Assembly: GCA_963978545.1 (NCBI GenBank)
Contig: OZ021725.1
Span: forward strand, 9,613,346-9,677,345
Reading direction: 5' to 3'
DNA: 64,000 nucleotides
Source: Linyphia triangularis
Lineage: Eukaryota; Arthropoda; Arachnida; Araneae; Linyphiidae
Each line of letters starts with the position of its first letter. The first letter of the stretch is position 1. Positions 1 through 8,000 of the stretch are shown here, piece by piece. The translations under genes and the position numbers were made by a program. Under the pieces are notes generated by a model. That model made no database searches. It was given only the letters and a program-made list of their open reading frames with translations, and had not been told where the DNA came from.

Positions 1-120
1 TATTTACACTGTTATTTTTTATTCTCTTTCCTGAGGCCATCTATTCATATTTACACTGTTATTTTTTATTTCCTTTCCTGAGGCCATCTATTCATATTTA
101 CACTGTTATTTTGAATTATT
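1..120. repeat. 47-bp tandem repeat, about 2.5 copies
   Basis: The phrase starting TATTTACACTG recurs at 1, 48 and 95, giving a 47-bp period with a CTGAGGCCATC core. The array probably continues upstream of the window. No coding potential is seen. Confidence 0.85.
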
Positions 121-745
121 GCGTCTGTCAGCGAGCTGAACGCTCGCTGACAGACAACCAAGTCAGTAACTCCACTCAGTCAGTATTTCAACTAACTCAG
201 TATTTTCAGTCAGCTCACTAGTCAACTAACGGACTTAGTCCTCAACTCAACTGACAAACGGACTCAACCAACTCCGTCAACAACTAACTCCCCGCTCACT
301 TGGCCGGTCTTATATAGGGGAGACGAGCCTTCGTGAATCTTCCATAGATAGACATTTGGAGAACTTTCCAGATCGTAGTCGAAAAATAATATACATGTAC
401 ATGGGGACCGAAAATGTCGTCAAATAGTTGCCAAGTTTGGGCGACATTTGGCGATTTCTCGTCAAATTTGGTGACAAAAATTAGTGGCCAAAACTGTTGC
501 TAACTTGGCTCTATCTCGCCAATTTGGCGAGATTGCCATTACCATAATGTTAAATGCCCTGCCCCTTGTAAAACTCGCTTCCCAGCGTTATCTCTGTAAA
601 ACTCGTTATCAAGCATTAATAGACACACTGCAGGGAAGCCAAGCTAAGACGAACTATTGCACTGCCTTATGCGAAATGTACATAAATTTTCCTATTTACA
701 AAATTACACTACGAAATATTTACAAATATACAAAAATTCGTAACA
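121..745 (+). mobile_element. Gypsy-like LTR remnant (copy 1)
   Basis: This region aligns by eye with the solo LTR at 24615-25316. Both share a CTTATATAGG/CCTTATGTAGG region, CTTCGTGAATCTTC, a block rich in GGCGACATTTGGCGA-like words, TGCACTGCCTTATGCG and the terminal ATTCGTAACA. The 3' end at 745 (…AACA) is clear. The 5' end is lost or diverged, so no target duplication can be assigned. A TATA-like box lies near 310. The small open frame at 484-759 lies inside this LTR and is not considered a gene. Confidence 0.6.
123..155. repeat. Perfect 14-bp stem hairpin
   Basis: GTCTGTCAGCGAGC (123-136) is followed by the 5-nt loop TGAAC and the exact reverse complement (142-155). It lies at the upstream edge of the LTR remnant. 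The corresponding part of the 24.6-kb copy keeps only the GCTCGCTGA arm. Confidence 0.8.
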
Positions 746-1246
746 AAATTTATAAATAAAATGTGTCATATACTAGAATAATATTCATGTTCAAATAACA
801 ATTAATATTTATTTTGAAAATAATTTAAACTTAGTAAATAAACAATTGTTGCTACTTATGTGAACATCCAAATCAGACTAAATTTTAATATTTTATTTAG
901 AAATACTATTTTTTAAATTTAATTTATACAATATAATACAATAGTAATTGTTTACAACATAATACATGCAATATTGCTCTTAGATTCATCAGTAATTGTG
1001 ATAAGTTGTTCAAAATGATATTTTTAATGTTTAGATATAAGTTATTAAAACTCAAAACCTCTATTTTAAAAACAAATTTAAAATGCCGCTTATAATTTAA
1101 GTTTAATTAGTAATTTTGAATTATTATAAAACATTAATATATCTATTAGTATAATATAAAAACTTATTGTTGAGATTTATAACAACTTCCAAGTCTTTAA
1201 TAGCAAGATTTATTTTAAAATATATTAGAATTTATTCCATCTATAG
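746..1246. other. AT-rich spacer, no feature seen
   Basis: The stretch is almost entirely A/T with frequent stops in all frames. No repeat family, RNA gene or coding region was recognised. Confidence 0.6.
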
Positions 1247-1327
1247 TATATTCATATATTCAGGTTGTATTCAGATTATCTGGCACCGTCAGCAACACGA
1301 GGGCTATAATGTGCCGAAACATTCGTC

Positions 1328-1561
1328 GTTGACCAAACGGTATAGTGGTTAGCGTGCTGGCTTCTAAACCACGAGGTTGCGGGTTCGAGTCCCGTGTTTG
1401 GCATGGGTGTTTGTAAATGTATGTTGGTTTGTCAAATGACGAAATGTTTCGGCGCATTATAGCCCTCGTGTTGCTGACGGCGCCAGATAATCTGAAAACA
1501 ACCAACCAACCAACCAACCAACCAACCAACCAACCAACCAACCAACCAACCAACCAACCAA
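1328..1561 (+). mobile_element. tRNA-derived SINE (inner copy) with (AACC)n tail
   Basis: The head at 1331-1405 is tRNA-like, with A-box TATAGTGGTTAGCGTG, loop CTTCTAA compatible with an Arg(TCT) anticodon, and B-box GGTTCGAGTCC. The body ends CAGATAATCTGAAAACAACC and runs into about 16 AACC units (1497-1561). It interrupts the outer SINE and is bracketed by CCGAAACATTCGTC (1314-1327) and CCGAAACATTTGTC (1562-1575), a 14-bp target duplication with one mismatch. Confidence 0.85.
1497..1561. repeat. (AACC)n microsatellite, SINE tail
   Basis: About 16 uninterrupted AACC units form the 3' tail of the inner SINE. Other copies of the family carry only two to four AACC units, so this tail has expanded after or during insertion. 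Confidence 0.95.
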
Positions 1562-1839
1562 CCGAAACATTTGTCATTAGACAATCCAAGATACATTTAC
1601 AAACACCCATGCCTAACACGGGACTCAAAACCGCAACCTCGCGGTCTAGAAGCTAGCACGCTAACCACTATACCGTTTGGTCAGCGTATATTCATATTAT
1701 TTTTGATTTAGTGAATTATTTTTCTTAAAAATAATAGAAAGAAAAGTTGAGTAGTTCAGTTAAAAAAGTCATTTACAACATCAAATAATTTGAAAAATCT
1801 AATTATAAATAAATAAAAATACAACTTTAAAGTTTGTTT

Positions 1840-1903
1840 GAGAAAAAAAAACCATTTGGTTTAAACCATGATTTAAATCGTGGTTTAAATCATGCCAACC
1901 CTG
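1840..1903 (-). mobile_element. hAT-like terminal fragment
   Basis: The minus strand starts at 1903 with CAGGGTTGGCATGATTTAAA, followed by repeated GGTTTAAA words. This resembles hAT-type termini (CAGGGTTGGC...). No matching opposite end was found nearby, so this is one end of a truncated or degraded element. Confidence 0.4.
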
Positions 1904-2494
1904 CTCCTAATACCAAAAAATAGTCCAGGTTTTCCTACGCAATAGGCCATAAAAATCCAATTCAACCAACTTCTCTCAACAGAAAATCGCAATACCAAAA
2001 TATCTCTAACAAAGAATACGAAATATGGATTTATATCCACGTGACACCCTTTCTTCAGGGTAAACACGGAAGTGGCAAAATCCCACGTATCGTTCAGGTA
2101 TTTTACACTTTCCAACGGCAAATCTGGCAACGGGCTCTTCTATGTTTAGCAACATATCGATTCGAATCTTCTCCGGGATCGATCCAACCCCTCCCCTCCC
2201 CCCTCCCACGGGATTTCTTCTGACATGAGGCTAGAAATAGAACTATCTTGGAACAGGTAGGCATTCGAAAGGTTGTATGTGAGGCGAAAGTAAACTGTTG
2301 GGGTTGTTGGTTTTTATTTATTGCTTGAGGGGTAACTATTGGGGTTTATCGATGATAAATAGGGCTTTAGAGACTAAAGGTGCTGGGTTTGAATCTCAAG
2401 TAGGTATTGTGATATTCATGGGCGAGAAAGGTGCAGTTTTGATCACATGGTTGTTTAAAAACTGCAATAGTATAGAAAAAGAGATGAAATTCAT
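1904..2494. other. Unassigned spacer; possible decayed tRNA-like segment at 2340-2440
   Basis: No gene was recognised. GTGCTGGGTTTGAATCTCA near 2384-2402 resembles a degenerate B box of a SINE head, but no TSD or tail was found. The short open frames here are overlapping, mutually inconsistent and lack codon signal. Confidence 0.4.
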
Positions 2495-2900
2495 AAAATA
2501 ATATTATAACTCGTAAAAAAAGTTTTTAATATAAATCCTTTATATGCATTGCCTATTTTTATATTCATTATTAAAACGCCGTTTCTGTTGCCAGCGTGTG
2601 CTTGGTGTTGGCATCTTATTTTAAATATTAAAAACATCTCTATCAGCAAAATATCCGGTAAAGTACTTTTCAAAAGTTATTAATAAAAAATGAATATGAA
2701 TTTATGCACTCACATGCAATTTCTTTTATTTATACCGATTAAAACAATTTTATTATTCATTTATTAAAATAGTTTTGGCAACAGGAAAGATTTTCTACAA
2801 TGATCGGTCCAATGCTACTTCAGCGCGATTGGATGACGGCAAGTTAGTTTTTTACTATATAGTAAAAGAGAACTTTTAGTAACAGTGACAGCTTCTAAAA
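2495..2900 (+). repeat. Repeat E copy 1
   Basis: It shares ordered blocks with copies near 40.0, 47.5 and 52.5 kb: AATCCTTTATATGCATTGCC, the AAACATCTCTATCAGCAAAAT block, the conserved TTTGGCAACAGGAAAGA and GCGCGATTGGATGACGGCAA. The class is unknown. It is dispersed and non-coding, and this copy lacks the 3' end seen at 40.6 kb. Confidence 0.75.
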
Positions 2901-2940
2901 TTATTTAAAAACTGCAGTCTTTTGTTGTGTAAAATCCATA

Positions 2941-3229
2941 GACTTATTGTTATCAATAGACTGCGTGTTCCCACTTCAATCATACAACGAGAATGAAACC
3001 AAAATGAATAACAAAATTCGTCTATCAGTCAGGTGGTTTTTAATTTGGCTACGTCGTAAAATTAATCCTTTATCTAATAATCTTATTATCCTTTATCGCC
3101 TGAGTGAGGAGAAACCCGCCAAATCTGCAACCCTGCTTCCAAAAAGTCCCTACTCATGTGATTCATTTTGGTTTCATTCCCGTTGTATAATTGAAGTGGG
3201 AACGCGCAGTCTATTGATAATAATAAGTC
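2941..3229. mobile_element. MITE with about 70-bp inverted repeats (family M)
   Basis: The left arm GACTTATTGTTATCAATAGA... is mirrored by the right arm ...TCTATTGATAATAATAAGTC, and the symmetry continues through AGACTGCGTGTTCCCACTTC. TA flanks both ends (2939-2940 and 3230-3231), consistent with a Tc1/mariner-type target. The 96-aa open frame across it is an accident of the repeat. Confidence 0.8.
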
Positions 3230-3449
3230 TATTTTAGAATCGGTATAAAATTATTGAATTGAATTAATTTCAATTATTGAATTAATTCGAAGTCATTAAT
3301 TAGTATTGTATTAAGGAATTATATTCGTATTTAAAGATTCTTTAACCAGATTTCAATCCGCTTGTAACTCTTCCTTCCCCTCCCTGTGTGTCCTTTGCAA
3401 CCCCTTGCAAATAATCTTACCAGTCCCATGACGATATTTGTATTGCATA

Positions 3450-3880
3450 AAAAAAAGTCTTTCACAAAAGAGTCCCTAACTTTGAAATGACGTATACTAA
3501 ACTTCAACTTAACTTGACATCACTAGACGGTAGATCGTCACCGTGCTCATAGGCATTTAATCCATTTTGGCGGCGTGAAAGCATAACGTTCGCCAAACCA
3601 CAACCCTGTAGAGAACAAAAGGCTATAAGGTTTGGCGAGGATTATGTCTTCACTCCGCTAAAATGGATTAATTGCCTATGAGCAAGGTGAAGATCTATCG
3701 TCTAGTGATATCAAGTTAAGTTGGAGTTTAGTAGTAACTGCCAAACAGATAGAGACAGAAAGAAGACACAAGTGGTATCGACAAGCATGGAATATAGAGT
3801 ATACCAATTTGCAAAATTGATTGATGAGAGCACATTTGATGACGGTTGCATATGGTCCACTTAATAGAGAAAACATTTGC
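3450..3880 (+). repeat. Repeat G copy, interrupted by a MITE
   Basis: The flanks of the MITE at 3495-3733 (…AACTTTGAAATGACGTA and GTAACTGCCAAACAG…GAGACAGAAAGAAG) join to match the uninterrupted sequence near 46220-46290 and, more loosely, 14355-14500. This is a dispersed non-coding repeat of unknown class. Confidence 0.65.
3495..3733. mobile_element. Near-palindromic MITE (family F), copy 1
   Basis: The terminal inverted repeats start TACTAAACTTCAACTTAACT and run almost the whole 239 bp. The element is bracketed by GTA on both sides (3492-3494 and 3734-3736). The related empty site near 46248 reads GACGTAACTG, supporting a 3-bp duplication. A second copy in opposite orientation is at 45544-45787. 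Confidence 0.85.
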
Positions 3881-4188
3881 GTCTGGAGAGACTCTGAACT
3901 TTCTTATTCCAGATGGAAAGTGGACATAGACAGGATAGGGTCAGCAGGAAATTCATTAATTTAGAAAGTACAATAAAATTTTATGTTTTCCTAACAAGAA
4001 TTATCATCGAATTCGATAATCGGGTGATCAGAAAGTTGTCAGTTTATAGTTTCGGCTAAGAATATTAAACACATTTAAGACAGAACAGCGCTCTGCCGCG
4101 CTAAGCTCAAAAGTGATATCTACATTTTTTACTCAAATTGAGTTATAGTTACTTCTGTAATTTGTTCTATGTAACGGTGAAGTTTGAT
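3881..4188. other. Unassigned spacer
   Basis: No coding region or recognised repeat was seen. The last 8 bases (4181-4188, AGTTTGAT) are the left target duplication of the hAT-like MITE that follows. Confidence 0.5.
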
Positions 4189-4229
4189 TATCGGTTGGAA
4201 ATATCGATTAAAATAAATATCGATACTAT

Positions 4230-4525
4230 TGTTTGGTTTTGGTTTGAACAAGCCTTGTTGACGTCATTCGGTTCAGCCTATTTCTTCTCCGTTTTGAATT
4301 TTTACTCTAGCTCATCTGGCAACGAACGGGATCCTCAGTTCGCTTTTCGAACAAGCCATTTTGCGCTTGAAAAGTTACTCAGCAGAATATTTATCTGAAA
4401 AAGCTAGACAGTTCTTCTTGGTTGAACTTCTCTACAATTATGATTTGGTTTCAGAATAAATTTCTGGCAAAGAACACATGGTCCGTCGTCAAGTTTCTTA
4501 ACTGACTCAACACACACATTCATCA
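4230..4525 (+). repeat. 5' LTR of the BEL/Pao element
   Basis: It starts TGTTTGGTTTTGG and ends ACACATTCATCA. It contains AATAAA at 4455-4460, a plausible polyadenylation signal when used in the 3' copy. No strong TATA box is evident; ATATTTATC near 4388 is a weak candidate. The sequence equals the 3' LTR. Confidence 0.97.
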
Positions 4526-4527
4526 TT

Positions 4528-4547
4528 TTTGGTCCGTTCGATCCGGA
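4528..4547 (+). promoter_or_regulatory. Candidate primer-binding site
   Basis: A few bases after the LTR, TTGGTCCGTTCGATCCGGAC begins with the TGG expected opposite a tRNA 3' CCA. The pattern resembles the complement of an animal tRNA-Tyr 3' end (TGGTCC-TTCGA-CCGGA) with one extra base and a mismatch. The tRNA identity is a recollection-based guess; the position is well supported. Confidence 0.5.
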
Positions 4548-4641
4548 CTTTTGAAACCCAGCGAACGTGGATATCGATGGATTGCAGCTTCGGCTCAACA
4601 AGTTTATTCTTCCCTGTAATTCAAGTTTGAAAGTACTCGTC

Positions 4642-4659
4642 ATGGATGGCGGCGAGTAA
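4642..4659 (+). other. uORF 1 in BEL leader (5 codons)
   Basis: The first leader unit encodes ATG-GAT-GGC-GGC-GAG-TAA, peptide MDGGE. It is the shortest of three uORFs sharing the M(D/V)GGE start. It may act as a translation gate rather than producing a useful peptide. Confidence 0.5.
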
Positions 4660-4708
4660 TTGATTCTTGTTATTTACAAATAAAAGGATTCGTTCCTAAG
4701 TGCTCGTC

Positions 4709-4774
4709 ATGGTTGGCGGCGAGCAAGTTCTAGTTCGTGTTCTACAATTAGGCTCTTACTCTGGATACGAGTAA
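4709..4774 (+). other. uORF 2 in BEL leader (21 codons)
   Basis: The second leader unit opens a frame starting MVGGEQVLVRV and ending at TAA 4772-4774. It shares its first eleven residues, with two changes, with uORF 3. Confidence 0.5.
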
Positions 4775-4824
4775 TTGATTTCATGTTTTTTACAACTAGA
4801 AGGATTCGTTCCTAATTGCTCGTC

Positions 4825-4863
4825 ATGGATGGCGGCGAGCAAATTCTAGTTCGTGTTGCATAA
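4825..4863 (+). other. uORF 3 in BEL leader (12 codons)
   Basis: The third leader unit encodes MDGGEQILVRVA followed by TAA. It ends 137 bp before the gag start. Together with uORF 1 and 2 it shows that the repeated leader block keeps its reading frame over the first five or more codons. Confidence 0.5.
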
Positions 4864-5000
4864 TTAGGCCCTTAGTTTCGATTCGGGAGTGTAGGTTGCT
4901 CATCACCATTGTAGTAGTTAAGATTGATCATTATATTCTTTTTGTAATTAGATTTGGTTACCCCTATTATTGATTGCCTTGTTTATTTTTGTGTTTTAAT

Positions 5001-8000
5001 ATGAATAAATTAAAAACTGCCAAAAGGGTGCTCAATGCATCCCTCTCAAAAATTACTGAGAAAGTGGAATGTGAAATCTTTGGTGCGGATAAAGTAGAAG
5101 TCTCCTTATACTTAGCAAAGGTAGACAATTTAGAAATTAAGATTAATGAACTTTTTGAGAAAATCTTTGAAACTTGTAAAGAAAATGAAATTGATTCTTT
5201 TGTGGAGGAATCTTGTGTCATGCAAGAGTCCATTGATAAACTTAAGATAACTCTCATGCATTTGGAATCTAAAATTTCTGATTCTACCAAATTGATTGCT
5301 TCACAAGATGTGGTTAATGTAAAGCTACCAGAATTTCACATTCCTAAATTTTCTGGGGTTTCCAATATAGAGTGGATTTCCTTCAGCGATTTGTTTTGGG
5401 CAAGTGTTGGCCAAAACAATAAGATTTCTCAAGCGCAAAAGCTTCAATATCTTAGGGGCTCCTTGACTGGTGATGCTCTACGAGTCATTCAGTCCTTACC
5501 CATTTCTGACACAAATTTTGAAATTGCTTGGAATCTTCTGAAGGAAAGATACTCTAACAAACGTGAACTAGTGTTTGCATTGCTGGAAAGGTTCATGTCC
5601 ATGCAACAACTCAAAACTGAGAGTGCTCAAGGATTGCTGAGCATCGTCGATACATCTAAAGAGATAATTCGGTCTTTACAAAGCATGGATATGAGAATTG
5701 AAGGCTTTGCAGATACAATATTTGTATTTAATATTATGCAAAAGTTGGATGCATCCACCAAAACATGGTGGGAAAGAAATTTAAGTGATGACAATTTGCC
5801 TACTGTTGAAAGGTTACTTACATTCTTGACCTCACACTCCCGAACACTCCAACAAGACAGAGTGCAAATACCAAGACAAAAAACAAAGTTCAACTCCTTC
5901 ACTTCACAAATAAGGAAGGAAAAAGCGCATTGTGTACTTTGTTCAGCAATGCACCATGTGCAGTCTTGTGCAGATTTCTTAAACCTTTCAGTACAGCAAC
6001 GGTTTAGCATTGCAAGGGCTCAGGGCCTTTGCTTTAATTGTTTATCCAAGCATCATGTGTCTGATTGCAAGAGCAAATTCAAATGTCGAGAGTGTAACAA
6101 GAGGCATCATACATTGCTACACTATACTAAAGAGCAAGCTTCTAGTGCTTCCCCCTTGTCAGTGAATGCTGCTGAATTTTCACCCCAAGTTTCAGCAATT
6201 CCCAAGAGTAGCGAGACTGAGCTTACTACATTTTCTTCTTGTGTGCAACACTCGCCCAAACAAGTACTTCTGTGCACTGCAAAAATCAAGGTGCTTGATG
6301 CTTCAAACCAGGTCCAGAGTTTTCGAGCATTACTTGATCCAGGTTCAGAGGCTTCTTTCATTTCAGAAGCAGGATTTCAGCGTCTAGGAATTTCTAAGAA
6401 AAATGCTCGTCTTCAAATAAACTGCCTTGGATCTTCAGATGCCCGCACAAATGGCATCACTAACATTACATTCTCTCCACATTTCTCTCCAGAACCAGTC
6501 TATAGGACATCAGTCTATATTGTTAAGAAAATCATTGGTGACTTGCCACATTCACCACTTGATGCAAGGTTTACTGATCAATTCTCGGATCTAATTTTGG
6601 CAGATCCTAACTTTAACAGACCAGGTCCTGTAGACATTTTGTTAGGGGTTGACTTGGCCTTACCTCTACTTAAAGGAGAAATCATTAGAAGATGTCCAGG
6701 GTCTCCATTTGCAGTTAGATCCCAACTGGGTTGGATTGTCGCAGGTAGTGCTGACTTGGCAGCTGAAAATACTGCAATTCATGTAAACAACATTCAAGTA
6801 ACGACTGATACCTTAGTATCGAACTTTTGGAAACTAGACTCTGTACCCGCTGCAAATCTGCTAACAGAAAAGGAGCAGGCTTGCGAGACTCACTTTTTAG
6901 AAACACATTCAAGAGGTGAAGGTGGAAAATATGTTGTAAAGCTTCCATTCCACACAATGCCACTCCATCTAGGAGATTCCAAGGAAATGGCTATTCGTCG
7001 GTTCTATTCCTTAGAAAGGTCGCTGTCTTGTAGACCTGAAGTCTACGACCAATATAAAAGCTTTATGAAGGAGTATTTGCAGCTGGGCCATATGGAAAAG
7101 GTGCCCGAGTCAGAGCTCACCAAGAGGCCTAACTTTTACTTGCCCCACCATGCAGTGCTTAAGGACACTAGCACTACCACTCGTCTGCGCGTGGTTTTTG
7201 ATGCTTCAGCAAGGTCTTCTACTGGGCTGTCCTTAAATGACATCTTAATGACTGGACCAAGAGTGCAACAGGAGCTCTTTTCGATTCTTCTGCGGTTCAG
7301 GACCTTTAGGGTCGCAGTTTGTGCTGACATCGAAAAGATGTTCAGACAAATCTGGATACACCCTGAAAATGCAGATTGCCAAAGAATAATTTGGAGGGAT
7401 ACACCAATGGATCCAATAAGTGTCTATCGCTTAACAACAGTCACATATGGCACTGCATGTGCACCCTATTTGTCTACCCGAGTTTTGAACCAACTTGCCT
7501 TAGATGAAAAGCAATCCTTTCCTCTTGCATCCAAGATTTGCTTGCGAGACTTTTATGTTGATGACCTGCTTTCAGGAGCCTCATCTGAAGAGGAAGCTAC
7601 TGAATTAATTAACCAGATGCATCAAATGATGTCTCGAGGAGGCTTTCCCTTACGTAAGTGGGTCTCTAATTGTCCCTCTGTTTTGGAGAACATTCCAATG
7701 GAATTGAAGGCAAGTGATGTTGCACATACAATCGACAATGACAGCTCAGTCAAGGTTCTAGGAATAGCTTGGCTTCCTAGTACTGACATGTTCACATTTA
7801 CCATTTCAGTTAGTGATCATAAAGAACTTACTAAACGTAAGGTGCTTTCTGACGTAGCACGAATATTTGATCCTTTGAGCTGGTTAGCACCGACTGTAAT
7901 TATTGCTAAAATCTTCATACAAGAACTTTGGAATTACAACTTGGGTTGGGATGAAGTGTTGAGTGAACCTCTTGCTACCAGATGGAAGAATTTTCAAGAA

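Larger units (their letters stand above)
1258..1686 (-). mobile_element. tRNA-derived SINE (outer copy, interrupted)
   Basis: This is a reverse-oriented SINE split into 1258-1327 (tail part) and 1562-1686 (tRNA-like head). The head reads on the minus strand as CCAAACGGTATAGTGGTTAG (A-box region), then a degraded T arm (box B is mutated here), then GGCATGGGTGTTTG. The copy is flanked by TATATTCATAT at 1247-1257 and 1687-1697, an 11-bp target duplication. It is interrupted by a second SINE at 1328-1561. It is non-coding; the 122-aa minus-strand open frame across it is fortuitous. Confidence 0.8.
4634..4863 (+). repeat. Leader repeat: three hairpin/uORF units
   Basis: CTCGTCATGG(A/T)TGGCGGCGAG occurs at about 4636, 4703 and 4819. 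Each can fold (CTCG…CGAG) and each contains an ATG. The spacer blocks ACAA(A)TA/ACAACTAGAAGGATTCGTTCCTAA and TTCTAGTTCGTGTT are also duplicated. The repeats lie in the transcribed leader ahead of gag and could act in translation control or packaging; that role is inference. Confidence 0.85.

Noticed and set aside
1331..1405. Possible tRNA-Arg(TCT) gene
   Set aside because: Box A and B are present, but the anticodon stem does not pair and the segment continues into a SINE body with a TSD. The same holds for the heads at 13320, 18534, 38821, 43910 and 56433.
1260..1628. 122-codon minus-strand frame with GWLV repeats
   Set aside because: It is the translation of the (AACC)n tail and SINE sequences.
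4974..5000. Upstream extension of the gag-pol frame by nine codons
   Set aside because: The extension begins at a TTG with no ATG. The ATG at 5001 is the first in-frame ATG and is followed by a normal Gag-like start.
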